Shown piece after piece: positions 54,890 to 62,102 of a stretch of 64,000 bases of DNA. The notes below the pieces were generated by a model, which was given only the letters and a program-made list of their open reading frames with translations, did no database searches and was not told where the DNA came from. Numbering within the stretch: position 1 is the first letter of the stretch; every line of letters begins with the position of its first letter. The translations under genes and the position numbers were made by a program. Source of the DNA: CADEEN01 sp963706685 (GTDB taxonomy: Bacteria > Pseudomonadota > Gammaproteobacteria > Burkholderiales > Burkholderiaceae_C); contig CAVPMY010000019.1 in NCBI GenBank assembly GCA_963706685.1, positions 1-64,000 on the forward strand. Reading direction: 5' to 3'.

Positions 54890-54935
54890 GCGTCCCCCGA
54901 GGGCAGCGCTGGCCGCTTGTGAGCGGCCAGGCGCT
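54890..54935. repeat. G/C-rich intergenic palindromic repeat, copy D (degenerate)
   Basis: The stretch reads CGTCCCCCGAGGGCAGCG followed by CTGGCCGCTTGTGAGCGGCCAG; the latter is a perfect nine-base palindrome arm pair (CTGGCCGCT/AGCGGCCAG) with a TGTG loop. It lies between convergent genes and can serve as a bidirectional terminator. Resemblance to copies A-C is weaker. Confidence 0.45.
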
Positions 54936-54959
54936 GGCCAGCGCGTGTCGTCAAGCGCT

Positions 54960-55577
54960 TTACGACGGCGGTGGCGCCGAGTCGATGAAACTCTGCCGCT
55001 GCGACAGCTTGTCGGACAAGCCGGCCAGGGACAGATGGCGCCGCCGCCACTCGATCTTCGGAAAGCGGAAGTCCAGGTAGCCGAGCGCGCAGCCGACGGC
55101 GATGTCGGCCAGCGACAGATGCACGCCGGCGCAAAACGGCTTGTCGCCGAGGCCCTTGGTCATCGCTGCCAGGGCGGCGTCGATCTTGCCCATCTGGCGG
55201 TCGATCCAGGCTTGCGAGCGCTGTTCATCGCTGCGCCCGGGCCAGGTTTGTTCGAGCCGGGCCAGGATCGCGGCGTCCATCAAGCCGTCGGCCAGCGCTT
55301 CCCAGGTGCGCACCTCGGCGCGCTCGCGGCCCGAACTCGGAATCAGCTTGCCCACCGGCGACAGGGTATCGAGGTACTCGACGATGACGCGCGAGTCGAA
55401 TACCGCCTCGCCGCCCTCCATGATCAGGCAGGGCACCTTGCCCAGCGGGTTGGAAGCGACGATCGCGTCATTGGCCCACACGTCTTCGAGCACGAACTGG
55501 TAGTCGAGCTTCTTTTCCGCCATGACGACGCGGACCTTGCGCACGTAGGGGCTGGTGACGGCGCCGATCAACTTCAT
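54960..55577 (-). CDS. Glutathione S-transferase family protein
   Basis: A 205-residue GST. The thioredoxin-like N-terminal domain reads MKLIGAVTSPYVRKVRVVMA and contains the glutathione-binding NPLGKVPCLIMEGGEAVFDS; the helical C-terminal domain ends with AGVHLSLADIAVGCALGYLD, the N-capping motif region. It resembles YibF-type GSTs of unknown substrate. It converges with the FMN protein and follows upp in the same direction after 67 bases. Confidence 0.9.
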   Translation of the reverse strand: MKLIGAVTSPYVRKVRVVMAEKKLDYQFVLEDVWANDAIVASNPLGKVPCLIMEGGEAVFDSRVIVEYLDTLSPVGKLIPSSGRERAEVRTWEALADGLMDAAILARLEQTWPGRSDEQRSQAWIDRQMGKIDAALAAMTKGLGDKPFCAGVHLSLADIAVGCALGYLDFRFPKIEWRRRHLSLAGLSDKLSQRQSFIDSAPPPS

Positions 55578-55644
55578 GGGTTTCTTCTTCGCTGTGAGGG
55601 GGAGCGGCGGATTCTAGTGACGTGCGCCCGTAACGGCACTCCCG

Positions 55645-56274
55645 CTATCGGGTGCCGAAGATGCGGTCACCGGCGTCGCCCAGGCCCGGCAGGATGTAGC
55701 CGTGGTCGTTCAGGCAACGGTCGACGGCGCAGGTGGTCAGCGGCACGTCGGGGTGCTGCCCGTGAAAGTGCGCGATGCCTTCGGGGGCGGCCAGCAGGCA
55801 GGCAATGCGGATCGAGCGCGGCTGCGTCGCCTTCAGGCGGGCGACCGCGGCCGCGGCCGAGTGGCCGGTGGCCAGCATCGGGTCGAGCACGATGGCGTCG
55901 CGCTCGGTCATGTGCTCCGGCATCTTGAAGTAGTACTCCACGGCGGCCAGCGTCTTCGGGTCGCGGTACAGGCCGATGTGGCCGACGCGCGCCCCCGGCA
56001 CCACTTCGAGCATGCCCTCGACGAGGCCCAGGCCGGCGCGCAGGATCGGCACCAGCACGGTCTTCTTGCCGTCGATCATCTGGCCGCGCATTTTCTCCAG
56101 CGGCGTCTCGATCTCGACCTCTTGCGTCGGCATGTCGCGCGTCAGCTCGTAGGCCATCAACAACGCGATCTCGCGCACCAGCGTGCGAAAACCGCTGGTG
56201 CTGCGCGTCTTGTCTCGCAGCAACGTCAGCTTGTGTTGAATCAGCGGGTGTCTGAGCTCATGAACCACGCCCAT
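55645..56274 (-). CDS. upp: Uracil phosphoribosyltransferase
   Basis: Salvages uracil to UMP using PRPP. The 209-residue protein has MGVVHELRHPLIQHKLTLLR at the start, the PRPP-binding VLDPMLATGHSAAAAVARLK and the uracil-binding C-terminus DRCLNDHGYILPGLGDAGDR. Length is standard. It lies 45 bases downstream of the MocA-epimerase fusion in the same direction. The window therefore holds three pyrimidine genes (pyrE, pyrF, upp), not adjacent. Confidence 0.96.
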   Translation of the reverse strand: MGVVHELRHPLIQHKLTLLRDKTRSTSGFRTLVREIALLMAYELTRDMPTQEVEIETPLEKMRGQMIDGKKTVLVPILRAGLGLVEGMLEVVPGARVGHIGLYRDPKTLAAVEYYFKMPEHMTERDAIVLDPMLATGHSAAAAVARLKATQPRSIRIACLLAAPEGIAHFHGQHPDVPLTTCAVDRCLNDHGYILPGLGDAGDRIFGTR

Positions 56275-56319
56275 CGCGGCCTCCTGAAGTCCGCGGCCAG
56301 CATACGCCGGGTGCCGGCG

Positions 56320-58458
56320 TCAGCGCATGTAGCGGCGCACGGCGGCGACGATGCCCTTTTCGATCAGCGCTTCGCGCGTGCCGGCTGGCTTCCAACCCAG
56401 GGCCTCGCGCGTCGAGGCGCTGTCGTAGCGCGCGACGTGGCGCCGGCAGGCCCAATCGTGATAGCTCGGGCGTTTGCGATTGGGGTGGTGGATGACATGC
56501 TTGACCAGTTCCTTGGCCGCGTCGAGCATCGCAAAGCGCCAGATCGGCCGCGCCGATGCGCGCATGCGTGTCTTCGAGTGCTCGGAGACGGCATCGACAT
56601 ACTCGCGCGCGCTCAACAGCGGCTCGTCGGTGAGCAGGAAGCTGCGGCCCTCGATGGCCGGCGCATCCAGCGCCAGCAGCAGCGCTTGCGCCACATCATC
56701 GACCAGCACCAGCGGCAGCTTGTTGTTGCCGTCGCCCCAGTACTGCACCCGGCTGTCGGAGTGGAACATGCCCACGCCCCAGTGCGCCGGCGGCGAGCCT
56801 TCGCCGATGACGATGCCGGGCCGGAAGATCACCAGCGGCAGGCCCTTGCCGCTGTGCATCTGCGTCAGCAATTTCTCGCAGACCGCCTTCGAGTGCGCGT
56901 AGTGGTTGCGGCTGTCGATGCGCGGGTCCAGCGGCGTGTTGCCGTCGATCACCGAGCCCTCGCGCGCCGAGTCGTAGGAATCGATGGTGCCGGTGTAGAT
57001 GAAGCGGCGCACGCCGGCATCGAGAGCACATTGCGCAACCACCCGCGTCGGCTCGACATCCTGCTCGAGATAGTCCTGCCAGCGCTGGCCGGTGGCCTTG
57101 CCCAGGTGATAGACGACGTCGATGCCCTGCATCGCCGCGGCCACCGCCTTGGCGTCGTGCAGACCGCCTTCGGCCACATCCACCGGCAGGCCCTCGAGTT
57201 CATAGGCCGCCGTGGCGCGGCTGCGCGACAACACGCGCACGCCATGGCCTGCGCCCAGCAAGGCGCGCACCAGGCGCTTGCCGATGAAGCCGGTGCCGCC
57301 GATGACCAACACCTTGGGCGGTTGGGGCGTCGACGGTGCAGCGGGTGCGGCCAGCACGCTCTGTGACGCCGCCGGCGCGATCGAGACACCGGCGCTTTGC
57401 ATGATCTGCTCGCACACGCCGATGACACGTGCGCCGAAGCGTGCATCCAGGCGCGGGTCGAGTTTGCCGGCATCGATGCCGCGATAGAACGCCGCCACGG
57501 CGTTGGCCACGCTGTCGTAGAACGGGTTGGCCTGCGAGCCCTTGCGCAAGGTGCCGGCGAACTGGCGGCGGAAGTTCGACCAGGCCTGCCTGCGCATGGC
57601 GGCGCCGCTGGCGCGGCCCTGGCGCAAGGCGTCGAACAAGCCGCTGTTGACCAGCGCTTCTTCGACCAGCAGCGTATTGCGCTCGAAATCCATGCGTGCA
57701 CAGGCCGCATAGCCGCGCACGCTGACGCTGCGGTCGACCTGGCCGGGTGTGGCCGAGAGCTCGAGGCTGACGCCTGTCGGTCCATTGCGGGCCAGCACGC
57801 TCCAGTGGCGGTAGACACGCTGCGCACCGGGCAGGTCGATCGGGTTCGACGCGATGGCGTGCAGCTCTTCAGGAATGCCCACCAGATCGACCATGAACGC
57901 GGCCAGGTGCGAGCCGAGTTCAAGCAGCACATTCGGCTCGGCGCGCAGGATCCAGTTGTTGAACGGCCCGAACTGCACCAGACCGAGCGGGTACAGCCAG
58001 CGCAGCGAGACATGGTCGAGACGGCCGATCGTGCCGTCGCGCAGGTGCGCGCGCAGCCGCTCATAGGCCCGCATGAACAGGAAATTGTGGCTGACGCCCA
58101 GGCGCAGGCCACGTGCTTCGGCCAGATCGGCCAGCGCGTGGCAGGCCAATGACGAGGTGCCCATCGGCTTTTCGATCAACACATGGGCGCCGCCTTCGAG
58201 CACTTGGCGCGCCAGGTCGGTGTGCAACTGCGGTGGCACCAGCACATGCACCGCGTCGATGCCCGAGCGCAGCATCTCGTCGACCGAGGTGAAGGACGAG
58301 GCAATGCCGTAGGTGGCCGCGGCGGCTTCGGCGCGGCTGCGCGAGACGTCACAGACGGCTTGCAGCGTGACGTTGGGCAGCGCGCGCACGGCCTTGACGT
58401 GCGCTTCGACGATGTAGCCCGCTCCCAGCAGGCCGACGCGGTGATTCTTTTGGGTCAT
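56320..58458 (-). CDS. Fusion of Gfo/Idh/MocA oxidoreductase and NAD-dependent epimerase/dehydratase (SDR)
   Basis: A 712-residue two-enzyme protein. Residues about 5-370 form a Gfo/Idh/MocA dehydrogenase: VGLLGAGYIVEAHVKAVRAL as the NAD site and HVLIEKPMGTSSLACHALAD with the catalytic lysine. After an Ala/Pro linker (about 370-390), residues 390-712 form an extended SDR: VLVIGGTGFIGKRLVRALLG, then the YxxxK pair in NHYAHSKAVCEK. Both nucleotide sites look intact. Such activities make or modify nucleotide sugars. The start at 58458 (MTQKNHRVGLLGAGYI) is used; an ATG 72 bases upstream overlaps the glycosyltransferase stop. The upstream glycosyltransferase suggests a polysaccharide role. Confidence 0.88.
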   Translation of the reverse strand: MTQKNHRVGLLGAGYIVEAHVKAVRALPNVTLQAVCDVSRSRAEAAAATYGIASSFTSVDEMLRSGIDAVHVLVPPQLHTDLARQVLEGGAHVLIEKPMGTSSLACHALADLAEARGLRLGVSHNFLFMRAYERLRAHLRDGTIGRLDHVSLRWLYPLGLVQFGPFNNWILRAEPNVLLELGSHLAAFMVDLVGIPEELHAIASNPIDLPGAQRVYRHWSVLARNGPTGVSLELSATPGQVDRSVSVRGYAACARMDFERNTLLVEEALVNSGLFDALRQGRASGAAMRRQAWSNFRRQFAGTLRKGSQANPFYDSVANAVAAFYRGIDAGKLDPRLDARFGARVIGVCEQIMQSAGVSIAPAASQSVLAAPAAPSTPQPPKVLVIGGTGFIGKRLVRALLGAGHGVRVLSRSRATAAYELEGLPVDVAEGGLHDAKAVAAAMQGIDVVYHLGKATGQRWQDYLEQDVEPTRVVAQCALDAGVRRFIYTGTIDSYDSAREGSVIDGNTPLDPRIDSRNHYAHSKAVCEKLLTQMHSGKGLPLVIFRPGIVIGEGSPPAHWGVGMFHSDSRVQYWGDGNNKLPLVLVDDVAQALLLALDAPAIEGRSFLLTDEPLLSAREYVDAVSEHSKTRMRASARPIWRFAMLDAAKELVKHVIHHPNRKRPSYHDWACRRHVARYDSASTREALGWKPAGTREALIEKGIVAAVRRYMR

Positions 58459-58498
58459 GTTGGCGATGAACGAGCGGTTGACTGCCGCCGCCCTCGGA

Positions 58499-59533
58499 CT
58501 ATTTGTATTCGATGATGCGCACGCGGCCACGCAGTCGGTTGAAGTGGTACTTCAGCAATCCCAGCCCGTTGGCGTACTTGCCCAACACTGTGAAGGCGGC
58601 GTACAGGCGTGCCTCGCGCTGGTCGTCGCCCACGCTCAAGCGAAACTTCGCAACTCGCCACGCGAGTGTAAGGTAGGCCATCAGCAGCAGCAGCAGCGAC
58701 AGTCCCTTCGTCGCCGGAGCCGCCAGCACCACCGCCAGCGGCAGCATCAGGCCCCAGAACCACGTGCTGCGCCGCTCCTTGGCGCAGTCTCGCGAAGCGT
58801 CGTCGGCATGCAGTTGCGCGCGCTGGCCGATGGCGTGCCCGGCACGCACCGCGCGCGTCCACCACTGCGAGAAGCGGTGGATGTCGGCGTCGTGACTGGC
58901 CATCGGCGCATCGAGCTTGCGCGCGCCCTGGCCCGCCAGGCCAACGCGCACGCCAAACTCCGAGTCTTCGCCGGCAATCACGTCCGGGTTGAAGCCACCC
59001 AACGACTCGAACACCGAACGCCGCACCATCATGATGCCGCCCAAATGACCGAAGTTGGCCACCGGGCCGCTCGGCGAGCGCCATTCGAGCGCGCACAGCA
59101 GGTTGTAGATCGAGGCCTGCGGGTGCTTTTCCTCGAGTTGCCCGAAGACGATGGCGCAATGCTCGTCGGCGCGCAGGGCAGCCTCGGCGGCGCCGAGCCA
59201 GCCCGGCGCGATGATGCAGTCGCCGTCGAGGAACTGCACAAACTGCAGCCCCGGGTGTTGTTGCAGCAGCGCTTGCGCGCCTTCATTGCGCGCTCGCGCA
59301 GCAGTGAAGGGCCGGGAAGGATCGAGCGGCAGCACCACCACGCCGAGGGCACGAGCGGCGTCGGTGCTGCCATCGCTGGAACCCGAGTCGACGTACAACA
59401 GCGGGCGTTGTTGCAGCAGCAACTCGCGCAGGCAGGCCATGAGGCGGCTGCCTTCGTTGCGGCCAATGACAACCACGCCGGCCCCGACGGCAGCGGATGT
59501 GGGGTCGGCAGGGTTGGTGTCGAGTGGAGGCAT
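58499..59533 (-). CDS. Family 2 glycosyltransferase
   Basis: A 344-residue GT-A glycosyltransferase. Its start VVVIGRNEGSRLMACLRELL, the first aspartate region LLYVDSGSSDGSTDAARALG, the DxD-like QFLDGDCIIAPGW and the acid NPDVIAGEDSEFGVRVGLAG are as expected. A hydrophobic C-terminal pair of helices (LMLPLAVVLAAPATKGLSLL and LLLLLMAYLTLAWRVA) anchors it to the membrane. The ATG at 59533 is chosen; the frame runs open for 300 bases upstream without family similarity. It precedes the MocA-epimerase fusion by 40 bases, probably one operon. It is divergent from purB with about 295 bases between, in which I see no further gene. Confidence 0.85.
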   Translation of the reverse strand: MPPLDTNPADPTSAAVGAGVVVIGRNEGSRLMACLRELLLQQRPLLYVDSGSSDGSTDAARALGVVVLPLDPSRPFTAARARNEGAQALLQQHPGLQFVQFLDGDCIIAPGWLGAAEAALRADEHCAIVFGQLEEKHPQASIYNLLCALEWRSPSGPVANFGHLGGIMMVRRSVFESLGGFNPDVIAGEDSEFGVRVGLAGQGARKLDAPMASHDADIHRFSQWWTRAVRAGHAIGQRAQLHADDASRDCAKERRSTWFWGLMLPLAVVLAAPATKGLSLLLLLMAYLTLAWRVAKFRLSVGDDQREARLYAAFTVLGKYANGLGLLKYHFNRLRGRVRIIEYK

Positions 59534-59828
59534 CGGGGATGGCAAGGGCGGCCCGGCGGCAGGCGGTACGCCGCAGCGTGCGCCTGAGGCGCGCCGCCGA
59601 TTATCAAGGGCGTGCGCCGCGCGGTGTCGTCGCCAAGTGTTGCCGGCGCCGGTTGCGAGGGACATGCCCCCGGCTTGCGCGTGGCGAGGGTGCGACAAGA
59701 AACGCGACTTCACAATGCAACCCGGCGCGGGCCACGGCTTCGCGGGGGCCAAGGTTGACCAGGCGCCGCTTTGACATTGGTTGGCCGAAGCGCACCCGTC
59801 GCCCTGGCTGCATACAATCTTTGGCCCC

Positions 59829-61220
59829 ATGCCTGTCGAACCTTTGTCTGCCCTGACCGCGCTGTCGCCGCTCGATGGCCGCTATGCCGCCAAGCTCGAC
59901 GTGTTGCGTCCGCTGTTGTCGGAATACGGCCTGATGCAGCGCCGCGTGCAGGTCGAAGTGGAATGGTTCATCGCGCTGTCGGACGCCGGTTTCGCCGAGT
60001 TCCCACCCTTGAGCGCCGCCGCTCGCGAGCTGCTGCGCGGGCTGGTTGCGCATTTCTCGACCGCCGATGCACAGGCCATCAAGGACATCGAAAAGACCAC
60101 CAATCACGATGTGAAGGCGGTCGAATACTGGCTCAAGCAGCGCTTCGGCGATGGCGCCGAGCTGAAGGCCGCCGGCGAGTTCGTGCACTTCGCCTGTACC
60201 AGCGAAGACATCAACAACACCAGCCACGCGCTGATGCTCGCGGCCGCGCGCGGCGAGGTGCTGTTGCCGGCCTTGGACGGCCTGATCGCCACGTTGACGC
60301 AATGGGCGCATGCACAGGCCCAGCAGCCGATGCTCTCGCGCACCCATGGCCAGACGGCCAGCCCGACGACGGTGGGCAAGGAAGTGGCCAACGTCGCCGC
60401 GCGGCTGGCGCGCGCACGCGCCGCGATTGCCGCCGTGCAGCCGCTGGCCAAGATGAACGGCGCCGTCGGCAACTACAACGCGCATCTGGCGGCCTATCCG
60501 GCCTTCGACTGGGAGGCGTTCTCGCGCAGCGTCGTCGTCGACCGCCTGGGCCTGGCGTTCAACGCCTACACGATCCAGATCGAGCCGCACGACTGGATGG
60601 CCGAGCTGTTCGACGCCATCGCCCGCGCCAACAGCGTGCTCATCGACTGGTCGCGCGATGTCTGGGGCTACATCGGCCTGGGCTATTTCACGCAGAAGAC
60701 CCTGGCCGGCGAGATCGGCAGCTCGACGATGCCGCACAAGGTCAACCCGATCGACTTCGAGAACGCCGAAGGCAACTTCGGCCTGGCCAACGCGCTGCTC
60801 GATCACATGGCGCGCAAGCTGCCGTTGAGCCGCTGGCAGCGCGACCTGACCGACTCGACGGTGCTGCGCAACATGGGCGTGGCTTGCGGCTACACGCTGC
60901 TCGGCATCGACGGCCTGGCGCGCGGCATGGCCAAGTTGAATGTCAACGCCGCCGCGCTCGATGCCGACCTCGACGCCGCCTGGGAGGTCCTGGCCGAGCC
61001 GATCCAGACCGTGATGCGCCGCTACGGCGCGGCCCATCCCTATGAACGGCTGAAGGCGCTGACGCGCGGACGCACGATCACGCGCGAAGCGATCCTGGCC
61101 TTCATCGACACGCTGGCCGAGGTGCCGCCCGCCGAACGCGAGCGCTTGAAGGCGATGACGCCGGGCTCGTACACCGGCCTGGCGCCGGCGCTGGCCCGGC
61201 GCTTCGAATCCGGCCGCTGA
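59829..61220 (+). CDS. purB: Adenylosuccinate lyase
   Basis: Cleaves SAICAR and adenylosuccinate in purine synthesis. The 463-residue protein starts MPVEPLSALTALSPLDGRYA and has the superfamily signature GSSTMPHKVNPIDFENAEGN, the catalytic SRTHGQTASPTT histidine and FACTSEDINNTSHALML. The start at 59829 is preferred to the in-frame ATG 48 bases upstream. Upstream, TACAAT at 59813-59818 could be a -10 box, but no matching -35 is present at the right spacing. pyrF follows after 39 bases. Confidence 0.97.
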   Translation: MPVEPLSALTALSPLDGRYAAKLDVLRPLLSEYGLMQRRVQVEVEWFIALSDAGFAEFPPLSAAARELLRGLVAHFSTADAQAIKDIEKTTNHDVKAVEYWLKQRFGDGAELKAAGEFVHFACTSEDINNTSHALMLAAARGEVLLPALDGLIATLTQWAHAQAQQPMLSRTHGQTASPTTVGKEVANVAARLARARAAIAAVQPLAKMNGAVGNYNAHLAAYPAFDWEAFSRSVVVDRLGLAFNAYTIQIEPHDWMAELFDAIARANSVLIDWSRDVWGYIGLGYFTQKTLAGEIGSSTMPHKVNPIDFENAEGNFGLANALLDHMARKLPLSRWQRDLTDSTVLRNMGVACGYTLLGIDGLARGMAKLNVNAAALDADLDAAWEVLAEPIQTVMRRYGAAHPYERLKALTRGRTITREAILAFIDTLAEVPPAERERLKAMTPGSYTGLAPALARRFESGR

Positions 61221-61259
61221 AGCCCTGCCGTCCGACGGGCTTTCCTAGAATGCCTGTCC

Positions 61260-62093
61260 ATGCACTTCCTCGATCGCCTGACCGCGGCTCAACAACGCCA
61301 CGGCTCGCTGCTGTGCGTCGGCCTGGACCCGGAGCCGGCCAAGTTTCCCGCCCGGTGGCGCGGTGACGCACAGCACCTCTTCGACTTCTGCGCGCGCATC
61401 GTCGATGCCACCAAGGATCTGGTCTGCGCCTTCAAGCCGCAGATCGCCTACTTCGCCGCCGCGCGCGCCGAGGACCAGCTCGAGCGGCTGATGGCGCACA
61501 TCCGCCGCGTCGCGCCCGACGTGCCGGTGATCCTCGACGCCAAGCGCGGCGACATCGGCGCCACCGCCGAGCAGTACGCGCGCGAGGCCTTCGTGCGCTA
61601 CCAGGCCGACGCGGTCACGCTGTCGCCGTACATGGGCCTGGATTCGATCGAGCCATACCTCAGGCACGATGGCCGGGGTCTGTTCCTGCTCTGCCGCACG
61701 TCCAACCCCGGCGGCGCGGACTTGCAGTCGCTGCCGCTGGCCTCGGGCGACCGGCTCTACGAGCATGTGGCCGCGCTGGCCGCCGGCGCATGGAGCCGCG
61801 GTGCCGCGAGCGCGCGACTGGGCCTGGTGGTCGGCGCCACCGTGCCTGCGGAAATCGCTCGCGTGCGCGAACTCGCGCCGACCTTGCCGCTGCTGATTCC
61901 CGGCATCGGCGCGCAAGGCGGCGATGAACAGGCCGCGGTACGCGCCGGCTGGCGGACGGGCGCGCCGATCATCGTCAACTCGTCGCGCGCCGTGCTCTAC
62001 GCCGGCGCCGGCGAAGACTTTGCCGAGGCCGCGCGCGGCGTGGCGCGGGCCAGCCGTGACCGCCTGGCCGCCGCGCAGGCGGCCTGCGGGTAG
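61260..62093 (+). CDS. pyrF: Orotidine 5'-phosphate decarboxylase (type 2)
   Basis: Makes UMP from OMP. The 277-residue length and motifs identify the longer (type 2) form found in many Actinobacteria and Betaproteobacteria. The catalytic segment is VILDAKRGDIGATAEQYARE with the Lys-Asp pair, and the phosphate-binding end is LLIPGIGAQGGD with IVNSSRAVLYAG. It begins MHFLDRLTAAQQRHGSLLCV. It follows purB by 39 bases and precedes the PAS sensor gene by nine bases. Confidence 0.94.
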   Translation: MHFLDRLTAAQQRHGSLLCVGLDPEPAKFPARWRGDAQHLFDFCARIVDATKDLVCAFKPQIAYFAAARAEDQLERLMAHIRRVAPDVPVILDAKRGDIGATAEQYAREAFVRYQADAVTLSPYMGLDSIEPYLRHDGRGLFLLCRTSNPGGADLQSLPLASGDRLYEHVAALAAGAWSRGAASARLGLVVGATVPAEIARVRELAPTLPLLIPGIGAQGGDEQAAVRAGWRTGAPIIVNSSRAVLYAGAGEDFAEAARGVARASRDRLAAAQAACG

Positions 62094-62102
62094 CGAGACA
62101 GC

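Noticed and set aside
59771..59818. TTGACA (59771) and TACAAT (59813) upstream of purB as a sigma-70 promoter
   Set aside because: The spacing of 36 bases is far too long for a single promoter; the boxes cannot work together.
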